DNA of 64,000 bases from Rhizobium halophilum (GCF_021648825.1 NZ_JAKJHS010000002.1:124001-188000); one strand, 5' to 3'; shown: positions 1-11,910, counted from the first letter of the stretch. Program-made: numbers and translations. Notes: generated by a model not told the origin, from the sequence alone.

Positions 1-1281
1 TCGGTCGACACGCTGATCGTCATCCCGAACCAGAACCTCTTCCGCATCGCCAACGACAAGACCACCTTCGCCGACGCCTTCGCGATGGCCGACCAGGTGC
101 TTTATTCCGGCGTTGCATGCATCACGGACCTCATGGTCAAGGAAGGCCTGATCAACCTCGACTTTGCCGACGTTCGCTCGGTAATGCGCGAGATGGGCCG
201 CGCGATGATGGGCACCGGCGAAGCATCCGGCCCAGGCCGCGCCATGCAGGCCGCCGAAGCGGCGATCGCCAACCCGCTGCTCGACGAAACCTCGATGAAG
301 GGCGCACAGGGCCTGCTGATCTCCATCACCGGCGGTCGCGACCTGACCCTCTTCGAAGTCGACGAAGCAGCAACCCGCATCCGCGAGGAAGTCGATCCGG
401 ACGCCAACATCATCCTCGGCGCCACCTTCGACGAAGCTCTGGAAGGTCTCATCCGCGTCTCTGTTGTCGCCACCGGCATTGATCGCAGCGCCCACCACGG
501 CGACGTCCGCGGCTTCGAGACTCAGGTCGCTGCTCCAGCACGTCCCGTCATCCGTCCTTCGGCGGCCGTTGCTCCGGCTCCGGCCGCAGTGCAGCCTGCT
601 CCGGTCATGCAGGCACCGAAGGCCGATCCGATCGCGGATACGATCCGTCAGGCGGAAGCCGAGATGGAACGCGAACTCGCAATCGCCGAAGCTCCCCGTC
701 CGGCCGCACCGCAGCCTGTCGCACCACAGCCGGTTGCTCAGCAGGCCGAGCCTGAGTTCCGCCCGCAGAGCCGCATTTTTGCAGCCGTTGCCCCGGCAGA
801 AGCTCCGGTTCTGCGCGCTGCTGCTGCACCACAGATGCAGGCTCAGCCTGCCCCGATGATGCAAGCCGCTGCCCCGCGCATGCCTCAGCCGGAAGCACCG
901 GCTCCGGTCATGCGCGAGACGGTCGAGCCGGTCCGCATGCCGCGCGTCGAGGACTTCCCGCCGGTCGTCAAGGCCGAGATGGACCACCGGACTCATCAGG
1001 TCCAGCACGTGCAGGAAGAGCGCGGTCCGATGGGTCTCCTGAAGCGGATCACAAACTCACTCGGTCGTCGCGACGATGAAGAACAGGGTCCGGCCGAAAT
1101 GGCCGCGCCAGCGCCCGTTGCCGCTCCTCAGCAGCGCCGTCCGCTCTCGGCCGAGGCAAGCCTCTATGCACCGCGGCGGGGCCAGCTCGACGACCATGGC
1201 CGAGTGAACCCGCAGGCGGGTGCAGCTCATGAGGACGATCAACTGGAAATCCCGGCCTTCCTGCGCCGGCAGCACAACTGA
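1..1281 (+). CDS. ftsZ: Cell division protein FtsZ, 3' part (5' end outside window)
   Basis: FtsZ is the tubulin-like GTPase that forms the cytokinetic ring. The reading frame is open from base 1, so the N-terminal GTP-binding part with the tubulin signature lies upstream of the window. What is present starts in the C-terminal half of the polymerising domain ([11 protein letters not shown], then [12 protein letters not shown] and [16 protein letters not shown], all typical of FtsZ). From about base 480 the protein becomes a long Pro/Ala/Gln-rich linker, as known for rhizobial FtsZ, and it ends in the conserved short tail [12 protein letters not shown] that in this family contacts membrane anchors such as FtsA. 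A strong terminator follows directly. lpxC comes next on the same strand, the usual alphaproteobacterial order. Confidence 0.97.
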   Translation, partial: SVDTLIVIPNQNLFRIANDKTTFADAFAMADQVLYSGVACITDLMVKEGLINLDFADVRSVMREMGRAMMGTGEASGPGRAMQAAEAAIANPLLDETSMKGAQGLLISITGGRDLTLFEVDEAATRIREEVDPDANIILGATFDEALEGLIRVSVVATGIDRSAHHGDVRGFETQVAAPARPVIRPSAAVAPAPAAVQPAPVMQAPKADPIADTIRQAEAEMERELAIAEAPRPAAPQPVAPQPVAQQAEPEFRPQSRIFAAVAPAEAPVLRAAAAPQMQAQPAPMMQAAAPRMPQPEAPAPVMRETVEPVRMPRVEDFPPVVKAEMDHRTHQVQHVQEERGPMGLLKRITNSLGRRDDEEQGPAEMAAPAPVAAPQQRRPLSAEASLYAPRRGQLDDHGRVNPQAGAAHEDDQLEIPAFLRRQHN

Positions 1282-1307
1282 TCCTGGTTGACAGCATCTG
1301 GAAACGC

Positions 1308-1333
1308 GGGCCCGGCACAGACCGGGCCCTTTC
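1308..1333 (+). terminator. Rho-independent terminator after ftsZ
   Basis: An 8-bp perfect GC stem (1308-1315 pairing with 1322-1329) with a 6-base loop is followed by a short T run (TTTCCC). It lies 27 bases after the ftsZ stop codon. It should separate the cell-division transcript from lpxC, which is about 190 bases further on. Confidence 0.75.
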
Positions 1334-1527
1334 CCGTTGCTGGGCACGAGGGGTTAGAGGATTGGAGAACAAGCACTTAAGACCGTAACAATCCGAAAGA
1401 AACATTGATTTGGTTTGTTCCCGAGGCATGCGTAAAAGAACGTAAACCATACGGTGCGGCCGTCAAATGACTGTCACCCGGACATGCTTCCCCGCCCACG
1501 GGTGGGGATTGAACAAGGCAGAATATA

Positions 1528-2481
1528 ATGACGATCGGACTTCTCGGATTTCAGACCAGCATTGCAGCTCCTGTCACTCTGACGGGAATTGGCGTGCATT
1601 CGGGAATGCCTGTCACATTGACTTTTCAGCCTGCGGAGGCAGGCACCGGCGTCGTATTCAGCCGTATCTTCCCTGATGGCAGCTCTGTCGACTATCGGGC
1701 GGTATCATCGCAGGTCGGGCCGACAGACTTGTGCACCATCCTCGGCAAATCCCCCTCGACCTGGATCGCGACGATCGAGCACGTCATGGCCGCGCTCTAT
1801 GCGCTTGGCATCGATAACGTCGTTGTCGAAGTTGATGCAGGTGAGATGCCGATCATGGACGGCAGCTCCTCCGCCTTTGTTGACGCCATTGAGCAGGTTG
1901 GCTTTGTCAACCTTGGGGTGAAGCGACGCTATATTCGTGTGATCAAGCCGGTCCGTATCGATTCGGGTGCGTCTTGGTCGGAGTTTCGTCCATTCGCGGG
2001 AACGCGGTTCGAGATCGAGATCGACTTCTCCACTCCGTTGATCGGCCGTCAGAGCTGGAAGGGCGACCTAAGTGCAGCAGGCTTCAAGGATGAGCTGTCG
2101 CGGGCTCGTACCTTCGGCTTCATGCGTGACGTCGAGCAGCTTTGGGCCGCCGGTTACGCGCTGGGCTCCTCGCTGGAAAATTCGGTGGTGATCTCCGACG
2201 ACGACACGGTCGTTAATGTCGGAGGCCTGCGTTACAAGGACGAATTCGTCCGCCACAAGGCGCTTGATGCCGTTGGCGATCTTGCTCTCGCCGGTGCTCA
2301 GTTTATTGGTTGCTACCGTTCCTATCGCGGTGGCCATAAGATGAACGCCAATGCGCTCAAGGCGCTGCTCAGTGATCCGACGGCTTATGAGATCGTGGAG
2401 GCGCCGATGCGCAGCCATCGGGTTCGGGCAGGCGAGTTCGTTCCGGTGAAGGTTCCTGAGCTTGCGGTCGAGTTTGCTTGA
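1528..2481 (+). CDS. lpxC: UDP-3-O-acyl-N-acetylglucosamine deacetylase LpxC
   Basis: LpxC is the zinc amidase of the first committed step of lipid A synthesis; it removes acetate from UDP-3-O-acyl-GlcNAc in the cytoplasm. At 317 residues the length is normal for the family. Zinc ligands are visible: H85 in TIEHVMAAL, H243 and D247 in RHKALDAVGDLALAG; the catalytic His is H270 in YRGGHKMNAN. The DGSSSAF motif is at residues 111-117. The ATG is preceded by AAGGCAG at a normal distance. The gene sits between two terminators, so it is probably monocistronic, with its promoter in the roughly 190 bases after the ftsZ terminator. Confidence 0.97.
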   Translation: MTIGLLGFQTSIAAPVTLTGIGVHSGMPVTLTFQPAEAGTGVVFSRIFPDGSSVDYRAVSSQVGPTDLCTILGKSPSTWIATIEHVMAALYALGIDNVVVEVDAGEMPIMDGSSSAFVDAIEQVGFVNLGVKRRYIRVIKPVRIDSGASWSEFRPFAGTRFEIEIDFSTPLIGRQSWKGDLSAAGFKDELSRARTFGFMRDVEQLWAAGYALGSSLENSVVISDDDTVVNVGGLRYKDEFVRHKALDAVGDLALAGAQFIGCYRSYRGGHKMNANALKALLSDPTAYEIVEAPMRSHRVRAGEFVPVKVPELAVEFA

Positions 2482-2504
2482 CGTTATTACCTCCAGTCCA
2501 ACTC

Positions 2505-2532
2505 GCCGCCCCTTGTGGGCGGCTTTTCTTTT
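2505..2532 (+). terminator. Rho-independent terminator after lpxC
   Basis: A 7-bp perfect stem (GCCGCCC at 2505-2511 with GGGCGGC at 2517-2523), a 5-base loop and a TTTTCTTTTC tract form a classic intrinsic terminator 24 bases after the lpxC stop codon. Confidence 0.85.
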
Positions 2533-2688
2533 CATGGAACGGTTCGCTGGCCGTGCCCATCGGGTTGGAAGGTTGTGCCATAAAATTGCGTTAATACCTC
2601 CGCATTGCGTTGCCCTCGGGCTGCTTGTATGGCTAGAACGCCAGCTTGAGCAGCGGCAATTGTGCGCGGGATGATCAGGAACTTGCGA

Positions 2689-3549
2689 ATGGCTTATGCG
2701 ACGTCTGTGGTGATGAAAAGAGCGGCCAGAATTGCCCTGGTGTCGGTGGCGCTCGCGGGTGCGGCTTTGAGCGGCTGCCAGTCTGACAAAGATATCGACA
2801 TCACGAAGCTCGGCTTCGAGAGCGAGCCACCAGAGACATTGTACGCCCAGGGGCTCGCCAATATGAAGGCGGGAAGCATTGCCGAAGCGTCGCGCAAGTT
2901 CGATGCCATTGACCGCCAGCACCCTTTCACGGAATGGGGCCGCAAGGCGCTGGTCATGAGCACCTTCAGCAAGTACCGACTCGGGCGGAACGATGAGGCG
3001 ATCAGCACCGGGAACCGCTACCTGAAGCAATATCCGAACTCGGAAGACTCAGCCTACGTCCAGTATTTGGTCGGTCTATCCCATTCCCGGAAGATCGCGG
3101 ACGTGACACAGGATCAAAAGGCTGCGGCGCAGACGATTGAGGCCATGTCGCGGGTGGTCAACGACTACCCTGATTCGGAGTACGTTGAGGATGCCCAGGC
3201 TAAGATCCGTTTTGCGCGCGATCAGCTGGCGGGCAAGGAGATGCAGGTCGGCCGCTATTATCTCGAGCGCAAGGAATATCTCGCCGCGGTCAAGCGCTTC
3301 CGTGTCGTGGTAGAGCAGTACTCCAACACCAATCAGGTGGAGGAAGCGCTAGCCCGTCTCGTGGAGACATATTTTGCAATGGGTATCGTCGAGGAGGCAC
3401 AAACCGCTGCCGCGGTTCTTGGCCGCAACTATCCGGACAGCCAGTGGTATGCGGATTCCTACAAGCTGCTGCAGACGGGCGGCGTCGAGCCGCGTGAGAA
3501 CCGTGGCTCCTGGATTTCGCGCGCCGGGGCCAAGCTCATCGGCGCCTAA
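2689..3549 (+). CDS. bamD: Outer membrane protein assembly lipoprotein BamD (ComL)
   Basis: BamD is the essential lipoprotein of the BAM complex, which inserts beta-barrel proteins into the outer membrane. The N-terminus is a lipoprotein signal peptide ending in the lipobox LSGC; the Cys would be lipidated. The remainder is built of TPR repeats (for example [21 protein letters not shown] and [16 protein letters not shown] helices), and about 280 residues is normal. I chose ATG 2689 because AGGA lies 8 bases upstream; GTG 2662 and ATG 2713 are in frame, and the last would start at the MKRAAR typical of a signal peptide. The gene ends 3 bases before recN, so the two are probably co-transcribed. 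Confidence 0.94.
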   Translation: MAYATSVVMKRAARIALVSVALAGAALSGCQSDKDIDITKLGFESEPPETLYAQGLANMKAGSIAEASRKFDAIDRQHPFTEWGRKALVMSTFSKYRLGRNDEAISTGNRYLKQYPNSEDSAYVQYLVGLSHSRKIADVTQDQKAAAQTIEAMSRVVNDYPDSEYVEDAQAKIRFARDQLAGKEMQVGRYYLERKEYLAAVKRFRVVVEQYSNTNQVEEALARLVETYFAMGIVEEAQTAAAVLGRNYPDSQWYADSYKLLQTGGVEPRENRGSWISRAGAKLIGA

Positions 3550-3552
3550 GCA

Positions 3553-5226
3553 ATGCTCGTCCAGCTTTCGATCCGCGATATCGTCCTGATCGAGCGGCTG
3601 GATCTCGATTTCGAGTCCGGCCTGTCGGTGCTGACGGGCGAGACCGGGGCGGGCAAGTCCATCCTTCTCGACAGTCTATCGCTCGCTCTAGGCGGGCGCG
3701 GCGATGGCGGGCTCGTGCGGCATGGCGAGGACAAGGGGCAGGTGACGGCCGTCTTTGACGTTTCCGGCCAGCATCCCGCCCGGCTGCTTCTGCGCGAAAA
3801 CGGCATCGACGACGATGGCGACCTGATCTTTCGCCGCATCCAGTCGGCGGATGGCCGCACCCGTGCCTCCATCAACGATCAGCCCGTCAGCGTTCAGCTG
3901 ATGCGTCAGGCGGGGCAGGTCCTGGTGGAGATCCACGGCCAGCACGACGACCGCGCTCTCACCGACACCAATACCCACCGCACGCTGCTCGATGCCTTCG
4001 CCGGATTGGCGGATGAGAGCCAGAAGGTATCCGGCCTCTACCGTGTCTGGAAGGATGCCGAACGTGCCTTCAAGGCGCATCGGGCCAAGGTGGAGGCCGC
4101 GGCGCGCGAGGCCGATTACATCCGCGCCTCCGTCGAGGAGCTGGAAACCTTGAGCCCCCGCGACGGCGAGGAAGAAGAGCTCGCCGAGCAGCGCTCGCAG
4201 ATGCAGAAGGCGGAGCGGATCGCCGGTGACATTTCCGAAGCCTCCGATTTCCTCAACGGCAATGCCTCTCCGGTGCCGCTGATCGCCTCGATGGTGCGGC
4301 GTCTCGAGCGCAAGAGCCACGAGGCGCCCGGACTGCTGGAAGAGACGGTCGAACTTCTCGATGCCGCCCTCAACAGCCTCTCCAACGCCCAGATGGAGGT
4401 AGAGGCCGCGCTGCGGAAGACGGAGTTCGACCCGCGGGAGCTGGAACGCGTCGAGGAACGCCTCTTTGCCCTTCGCGCCGCAGGGCGCAAATATTCCGTT
4501 GCGGTCGCCGATCTTCCGGCACTGGCCGAGAAGATGGTCGCCGATCTCGCGGATCTGGACGCGGGCGAAGAAAAGCTCGGTCAGTTGGAGACGCAGGCGG
4601 CGGTAGCCAAGGCGGAGTTCGACGCCACGGCATTGTCGCTCTCGGAAAAACGTCGCCATGGCGCCGAAGCGCTCGCGGAGGCGGTAATGGCGGAACTGCC
4701 TGCGCTGAAGCTGGAGCGCGCGCGCTTCATGGTGGAGGTCACCAGCGACCCGGAAGCGGCGACAGCCGAAGGCATCGATACCGTCGAATTCCATGTCCAG
4801 ACCAACCCCGGCACGCGGCCCGGGCCGATCATGAAGGTCGCCTCGGGTGGTGAACTTTCGCGGTTCCTGCTGGCGCTGAAGGTGGCTCTTGCCGACCGCG
4901 GCTCCGCACCGACACTCGTCTTCGACGAAATCGACACCGGGGTTGGCGGTGCCGTGGCAGATGCCATCGGCCAGCGGCTGAAGCGGTTGTCGGAAAAGGT
5001 ACAGGTGCTGTCCGTCACCCATGCGCCGCAGGTGGCAGCGCGTGCGGCGACGCATCTTCTCATTTCCAAGGGACCGGCTGGCGACGGATCAGAAAAGATT
5101 GCCACGCGCGTCGCCACCATGGCGCCCGAACATCGCGCGGAAGAGATTGCGCGCATGCTGGCTGGCGCCTCCGTCACCGACGAGGCACGTGCGGCGGCAA
5201 AGAAGCTGCTGGCCGGGGCGAGCTGA
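3553..5226 (+). CDS. recN: DNA repair protein RecN
   Basis: RecN is an SMC-like ATPase of double-strand-break repair that acts on the nucleoid. The Walker A motif GETGAGKS is at residues 29-36. The middle is a long charged coiled-coil region (residues about 150-370) and the C-terminus carries the ABC signature ASGGELSRFLLALK followed by Walker B TLVFDEIDTGVGG. The 557-residue length is typical. The start codon lies 3 bases after the bamD stop. This bamD-recN-ligA order is conserved in Rhizobiales, here with one opposite-strand gene inserted between recN and ligA. Confidence 0.97.
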   Translation: MLVQLSIRDIVLIERLDLDFESGLSVLTGETGAGKSILLDSLSLALGGRGDGGLVRHGEDKGQVTAVFDVSGQHPARLLLRENGIDDDGDLIFRRIQSADGRTRASINDQPVSVQLMRQAGQVLVEIHGQHDDRALTDTNTHRTLLDAFAGLADESQKVSGLYRVWKDAERAFKAHRAKVEAAAREADYIRASVEELETLSPRDGEEEELAEQRSQMQKAERIAGDISEASDFLNGNASPVPLIASMVRRLERKSHEAPGLLEETVELLDAALNSLSNAQMEVEAALRKTEFDPRELERVEERLFALRAAGRKYSVAVADLPALAEKMVADLADLDAGEEKLGQLETQAAVAKAEFDATALSLSEKRRHGAEALAEAVMAELPALKLERARFMVEVTSDPEAATAEGIDTVEFHVQTNPGTRPGPIMKVASGGELSRFLLALKVALADRGSAPTLVFDEIDTGVGGAVADAIGQRLKRLSEKVQVLSVTHAPQVAARAATHLLISKGPAGDGSEKIATRVATMAPEHRAEEIARMLAGASVTDEARAAAKKLLAGAS

Positions 5227-5239
5227 TCTAGCCTGTCTC

Positions 5240-6109
5240 TTATCGAAGGGCCTGCATCGCCTCCAGATTGCGCCGATGAACTGCCTCATAGGGCGCAAAA
5301 TATTCGATTGTCCCGGCCGCGACCTCCTCCGCCACCAGTTCCTTCAAAGATGCGGGCACGGGACCTGTGCCAGTGAGCGTTTCGAGATAGCGCCGGTTTG
5401 CATCGATGAAGTCGATGGAGTAGCCACCCGCGGCTATTCTCTCGGCGGAGCCATGGTTGGGCAGGATCCGCCGGATCGGCCACTCGCGCATGCGCTGAAG
5501 CTCCCGGATGTGGACGGGGATATTCTCCGGCTCCGAAACATAGCTGACCGTGTCCTCTAGCGTATCGCCTGCCAGCAGCAGGCCGTCATCGGGAAGCCAG
5601 AGCACGTTGCCGTCGGCGCTGTGGATGTTGAAATGGTGCAGTTCGACGCGGCGCCTGCCGACCGTCAGGGCGAGGGTGCTCTCGAAGGTACGCGTCGGCA
5701 TGACGAGCGGATCGATCGGCGGCTCACGGGTCGCGAGAGATGTGCGCTTCTCTTCGAGAGTTCTCGCCGTCAAGGAAAGGGCAATGATTTCGCAGTCCTG
5801 GAAGACGGCGTTGCCGGCAACGTGATCGGCATGCCAGTGGCTGAGAACGGCACGGATCGTGGTGACGCCAAGGCCTTCCAGATGATCGCGAACGAACCGC
5901 GCATGTTCAAGCGACATGTGCGTGTCATAGACGAGCGCTTCTTTGCCATCGACAATGGCATAGCACGCCGAGCCAAGCTCATAGGCGCCATCGTCCAGCC
6001 AGTTCGGCTTGTCGGAATAGAGCCGCTTCCCCAGCACACGCCCGTCGTAATAGGCGAAGATGCCCGGATGGGGTTCGATGATGCGAAGCGTCGAAATGTC
6101 GATCGCCAT
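5240..6109 (-). CDS. MBL-fold metallo-hydrolase
   Basis: This is a member of the metallo-beta-lactamase-fold superfamily, 289 residues, with no signal peptide, so it is presumably cytoplasmic. The metal-binding motif HWHADHVAGN is clear at about residues 92-101. A later acidic and His set (LLAGDTLEDT and ILPNHGS) completes the two-metal site. The ATG is preceded by GAGGAG. Substrate cannot be told from sequence: the superfamily includes thioesterases, lactonases and glyoxalases. It is convergent with recN (13-base gap) and divergent from ligA, so it interrupts the recN-ligA pair on the other strand. Confidence 0.85.
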   Translation of the reverse strand: MAIDISTLRIIEPHPGIFAYYDGRVLGKRLYSDKPNWLDDGAYELGSACYAIVDGKEALVYDTHMSLEHARFVRDHLEGLGVTTIRAVLSHWHADHVAGNAVFQDCEIIALSLTARTLEEKRTSLATREPPIDPLVMPTRTFESTLALTVGRRRVELHHFNIHSADGNVLWLPDDGLLLAGDTLEDTVSYVSEPENIPVHIRELQRMREWPIRRILPNHGSAERIAAGGYSIDFIDANRRYLETLTGTGPVPASLKELVAEEVAAGTIEYFAPYEAVHRRNLEAMQALR

Positions 6110-6158
6110 GGTGCGCTCCTCAGCTTGCGGCTATCTACCCGCGCTGTCTTCGCACTGA

Positions 6159-8408
<2,250 letters not shown>

Positions 8409-8471
8409 ACCGAGTTTTGCCGAATCAGGAGCGTTTGGGCTAAAGCTGCGGCAGCAGAGCTAGGGCCAATC

Positions 8472-9062
8472 TTGAAAACCATCGCCATCGACTTCGAAAC
8501 CGCCAACGAAACCCGCGGCAGTGCCTGCTCCGTCGGGCTTGCCTGGATCGAGGATGGCGAGGTGGTGCGGGTGGAGGAGCGGCTGATCCGGCCGCATGAC
8601 ATGCGGTTCTCCTCCTTCAACATTGCGATCCACGGCATCCGTCCGGAACACGTCGAGGCTGCTCCCGAGTTTCCGGAGGTCATGGACGAGTTCGCGGATG
8701 AATTCCGCGACGCCACCATGATCGCCCACAATGCCGCCTTCGACTTCAGCGTCTGGCGCGCCTGCCTCGATCTCTACCGGCTCGGCTATCCGGAGCTTTC
8801 CTACCTCTGCAGCGTCAAGATGGCGCAGAAGGTCTGGCCGCATCTCGGTTCCCATCGGCTGAATGCGCTGGCGGCTCATCTTGGACTAAGCTTCATGCAC
8901 CACAATGCCGCAGAGGACGCCGCCGTCTGTGCACGTGCGGCCATCGCCATCGGCAGGTCGCTGGGCGTCGCTCATGTGCGGGAGATCCCGGCGATGATCA
9001 ACATGAAGGTCGGCCGCCTGTTTGCCGGCGGCTACGCCCCCTGTACCTGCCGACTGAAGTAG
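8472..9062 (+). CDS. DnaQ-like (DEDD) 3'-5' exonuclease
   Basis: The 196-residue protein has a DEDD exonuclease fold resembling the DNA polymerase III epsilon proofreading domain. ExoI is IDFETAN at residues 6-12, ExoII contains MIAHNAAFDFSVW and ExoIII is HHNAAEDAAVCARA. It starts with TTG at 8472; no ATG lies upstream and a later Met would remove ExoI, so the TTG start is well supported. It is too short and diverged to be the replicative epsilon subunit; the short stand-alone type is common in bacteria and its role is unclear. It lies 63 bases after ligA and could share its transcript. Confidence 0.88.
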   Translation: MKTIAIDFETANETRGSACSVGLAWIEDGEVVRVEERLIRPHDMRFSSFNIAIHGIRPEHVEAAPEFPEVMDEFADEFRDATMIAHNAAFDFSVWRACLDLYRLGYPELSYLCSVKMAQKVWPHLGSHRLNALAAHLGLSFMHHNAAEDAAVCARAAIAIGRSLGVAHVREIPAMINMKVGRLFAGGYAPCTCRLK

Positions 9063-9140
9063 AAGTCGACTGACGCTGCTTGCAACCTGCCCCTGCGCGC
9101 TTATCTGTGATCACAGATGGTTTACCGGAGTATGTTGCTG

Positions 9141-9632
9141 ATGAAACGCCTTGCCCTTCTTGTGTCCGCTGCCGCCCTGTCCTGCGGCCTCCTCGCTGCA
9201 CCCTCCATGGCCGAGGTGGTCGGTGAAGTGGGAGTCGACTGGATCGGCAACGATATCATTGTGGAGGCGGTCGCCGATCCTGAGGTGAAGGGCGTCACCT
9301 GCCACGTCACCTATTTCGATCGCTCCATCATCGACCGGCTGAAGCAGGGCAACTGGTTCGAGGATCCGTCCAACAGCTCGATCGCCTGCCGCCAGACGGG
9401 GCCGATCGAGATTGGTGACATCGATCTGACGAAGGATGGCGAGGAAGTCTTCCGCCAGGGGCGCTCGCTGATCTGGAAGGACTTGCTCGTCAAACGGATC
9501 TACGACAAGGCAAACGATACGCTCGTCTACCTCGCACATTCGCGGCAGATCGTGGAAGGTTCGGCGAAGATGGCAATCTCGACAGTTCCCCTCTACGGCG
9601 AAGAGGTCACCTGGACCAAGGGAAAGCCCTGA
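9141..9632 (+). CDS. creA: CreA family protein
   Basis: It is recognised as CreA, a small exported protein of unknown function that is widespread in Proteobacteria. A signal peptide starts at MKRLALLVSAAALS and cleavage is expected after PSMA, so the mature protein is periplasmic. The core DPEVKGVTCHVTYFDR and the segment GRSLIWKDLLVKRIYD match the family. I prefer ATG 9141 because GGAG lies 10 bases upstream and the signal peptide then begins cleanly; ATG 9117 is also possible, but it overlaps a palindrome at 9103-9118. The gene is convergent with the following flavoprotein gene with a 4-base gap. Confidence 0.9.
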   Translation: MKRLALLVSAAALSCGLLAAPSMAEVVGEVGVDWIGNDIIVEAVADPEVKGVTCHVTYFDRSIIDRLKQGNWFEDPSNSSIACRQTGPIEIGDIDLTKDGEEVFRQGRSLIWKDLLVKRIYDKANDTLVYLAHSRQIVEGSAKMAISTVPLYGEEVTWTKGKP

Positions 9633-9636
9633 TCCC

Positions 9637-11295
9637 TCAGGCGAGTGTTGCTGCGGCGGCGCGTCCTGCGACGCGGCCGGAAAACAGGCAGCCGCCGAGG
9701 AAGGTGCCTTCGAGCGCGCGGTAGCCATGCATGCCTCCGCCGCCGAAGCCCGCCGCTTCGCCCACGGCGTAGAGGCCCGGCACCGGTTGGCCGTCGTTGC
9801 CGAGAACCCGCGCTGAAAGATCTGTCTCGAGGCCGCCGAGGGTCTTCCTGGTGAGGATGTTGAGCCTCACGGCGATCAGTGGGCCGTGAGCGGGATCGAG
9901 GATGCGGTGCGGCCTTGCGGTACGGATCAGCTTGTCGCCCAGCGACCGCCGTGCGTTGTGGATGCCCATGACCTGCGCATCCTTCGCGTAGGGGTTCGCC
10001 ATCTGGCCGTCACGCGCCAGGATCTCGCGCTCGATCTCGTCGAGCTTAAGCAGGTCGTTCTCCGCGATACGGTTCATGCCGCGCACCAGTTCCTCCAGGC
10101 TTCTGGCGACCACGAAATCCTCGCCCTTCTCCTTGAAGGCTTCCACGGGTGCCGTCGCGCGTCGCCCGATGCCCCTGCGCGCGGTCAGCCCCCAGTCACG
10201 ACCTGTCAGATCCGGATTTTGCTCGGAACCGGAAAGGGCAAACTCCTTGCGGATGATCGATTGGTTCAGGATGAACCAGGAGTAGTCATGGCCGGTGGAC
10301 AGGATGTGCTGCAGCGTGCCGAGTGTATCGTAGCCGGGAAAGAAGGGAGCGGACAGGCGTTTTCCCGTCGCGTCGAACCAGAGGGAGGAGGGGCCGGGCA
10401 GAATGCGGATGCCATGGTTTTCCCACACCGGATTCCAGTTCCGCAGGCCTTCGGTGTAGTGCCACATGCGATCGCGGTTGATGATGCGTCCACCGGCCGC
10501 TTCGGTGATGGCAAGCATCCGTCCGTCGACATGCTTCGGCACGCCGGAAACCATGAACTTCGGTGCGGGGCCTAGGCGAGCCGGCCAATTCTTCCGGACA
10601 AGGTCTTGGTCGCCGCCGATCCCGCCGGAAGCGACGATCACAGCCTGAGCGCTAAGTTCGAACTCACCGATGATCGAACGGGAGCTTTCCGCCCCGCGCG
10701 GCGTTGTGCTAGGTTCCAGTACCGAACCGGCAATGCCTGTGACAGCGCCATTGTTAATGATCAGCCGATCGACCCGATGCCGCCAAAGAAAGCGGATCCT
10801 GCCCCTTTGCTCGGCCTCGCGCGCGCGTTTCTCGAAAGGCTCGACCACGCCGGGGCCGGTGCCCCAGGTTATGTGGAAGCGCGGCACGGAATTTCCGTGG
10901 GATGTGGCGGACCAGCCGCCGCGCTCTGCCCAGCCAACGACAGGAAAGAAGCGGTGGCCCATCGCGCGCAACCAATCACGCTTTTCGCCAGCGGCAAAAG
11001 CCAGATAGGCCTCCGCCCACGCTCGCGGCCAATAGTCTTCCGGCCGATCGAACCCAGCGGAACCGAACCAGTCCTGGCGCGCGAGCTCAAAACTGTCGCG
11101 GATCCGCATGCGCCGCTGCTCGGGCGAATCGATGAGGAAGAGGCCGCCGAGCGACCAGAAGGCCTGAGCCCCAAGGTTCTGCTCGGGCTCCTGGTCAACG
11201 ATAATGACACTCTTGCCGGCAGCGGCCAATTCGGTTGCCGCAACCAAGCCAGACAGTCCGGCTCCCACGATGATGACGTCGGTCGTTTGGCTCAT
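9637..11295 (-). CDS. FAD-binding dehydrogenase (fumarate reductase / KsdD-like flavoprotein)
   Basis: The N-terminus is a Rossmann dinucleotide fold (DVIIVGAGLSGLVAATELA). The C-terminus has the family FAD-contact stretch GLYAVGEAAGFGGGGMHGYRALEG. The protein belongs to the succinate dehydrogenase/fumarate reductase flavoprotein group, close to the family annotated as FAD-binding dehydrogenase (3-ketosteroid dehydrogenase-like). There is no Tat or Sec signal. The start is ATG 11295 with an excellent GGAGG six bases upstream; a longer frame to 11346 lacks such a site. The substrate is not deducible. It is monocistronic, between creA and cheW. Confidence 0.88.
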   Translation of the reverse strand: MSQTTDVIIVGAGLSGLVAATELAAAGKSVIIVDQEPEQNLGAQAFWSLGGLFLIDSPEQRRMRIRDSFELARQDWFGSAGFDRPEDYWPRAWAEAYLAFAAGEKRDWLRAMGHRFFPVVGWAERGGWSATSHGNSVPRFHITWGTGPGVVEPFEKRAREAEQRGRIRFLWRHRVDRLIINNGAVTGIAGSVLEPSTTPRGAESSRSIIGEFELSAQAVIVASGGIGGDQDLVRKNWPARLGPAPKFMVSGVPKHVDGRMLAITEAAGGRIINRDRMWHYTEGLRNWNPVWENHGIRILPGPSSLWFDATGKRLSAPFFPGYDTLGTLQHILSTGHDYSWFILNQSIIRKEFALSGSEQNPDLTGRDWGLTARRGIGRRATAPVEAFKEKGEDFVVARSLEELVRGMNRIAENDLLKLDEIEREILARDGQMANPYAKDAQVMGIHNARRSLGDKLIRTARPHRILDPAHGPLIAVRLNILTRKTLGGLETDLSARVLGNDGQPVPGLYAVGEAAGFGGGGMHGYRALEGTFLGGCLFSGRVAGRAAAATLA

Positions 11296-11392
11296 TTGTC
11301 CTCCCGCCGGCGCGTCTCCTGGCGCCGTAACTGCAAATAGAGCCACCGGCGCGGATCGGAAGTCAACAAGGCGCGGGCAACTGAAACGGAAA

Positions 11393-11411
11393 GAGCCCGC
11401 GGGGCGGGCTC
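11393..11411 (-). terminator. Terminator downstream of cheW (minus strand)
   Basis: On the minus strand an 8-bp perfect stem (11404-11411 with 11393-11400) and a 3-base loop are followed by TTTCCGTTTC. It lies about 30 bases beyond the cheW stop, so it would end that transcript before the promoter region of the flavoprotein gene. Confidence 0.65.
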
Positions 11412-11442
11412 CTTAAAGGTGACGTCCTTGGTGACGGCCGGA

Positions 11443-11910
11443 TCAGGCCGCTTCGCGCGTCAACTCGTCGGCAATCACGGTATCGAGGTTGAGGAAGCAG
11501 ACCATCGTCTTTTCCAGCGCCACGATTCCGCGGCAGAAGGCGCGCTGCTGTTCCGGAATGATCTCCGGCGCCGGCTGCAGGTCTTCCGAGCGGATGGTCA
11601 TCATGTCCGATACCTGCTCGACCAGCAGGCCCACCAGCTTGCCGGCGATGTCGGTGACAATGATCGCCGAACGCTCGGAAGGCTCCGTCATCTTCATGCC
11701 GAGGCGGCAGGCCATGTCAATGACGGGGATCACCGCGCCGCGCAGGTTGATGAGGCCAAGCACGTAGGGTGGGGTGTGTGGCATCGGCGTGACAGGCGCC
11801 CAGCCGCGAATTTCGCGGATCGCCATGATGTCGATGCAGAATTCCTGGTCTCCGAGATGGAAGGAGACGATTTCGAGATAGGCTCCCGATTGCTTGATGG
11901 CGTTGCTCAT
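11443..11910 (-). CDS. cheW: Chemotaxis coupling protein CheW (isolated copy)
   Basis: CheW couples chemoreceptors to the kinase CheA in the cytoplasmic signalling array. The 155-residue protein is a single CheW domain: EIVSFHLGDQEFCIDI at the start, PPYVLGLINLRGAVIPVIDM in the middle and LVGLLVEQVSDMM after it, all family hallmarks. The start is ATG 11910 with GGGGGAAAAGAC just upstream. No cheA, receptor or flagellar genes are near. Rhizobia commonly carry one such stand-alone cheW away from the main chemotaxis operon, so it may serve soluble or dispersed receptors; that role is inference. Confidence 0.93.
   Translation of the reverse strand: MSNAIKQSGAYLEIVSFHLGDQEFCIDIMAIREIRGWAPVTPMPHTPPYVLGLINLRGAVIPVIDMACRLGMKMTEPSERSAIIVTDIAGKLVGLLVEQVSDMMTIRSEDLQPAPEIIPEQQRAFCRGIVALEKTMVCFLNLDTVIADELTREAA

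Noticed and set aside
3688..5055. A 455-codon minus-strand frame antisense to recN
   Set aside because: recN is intact with Walker and ABC signature motifs; the antisense translation has no recognisable domain.
9103..9118. CRP-binding site before creA
   Set aside because: The palindrome has TGTGA directly joined to TCACA without the 6-base spacer needed for CRP, so it is not a standard CRP site.
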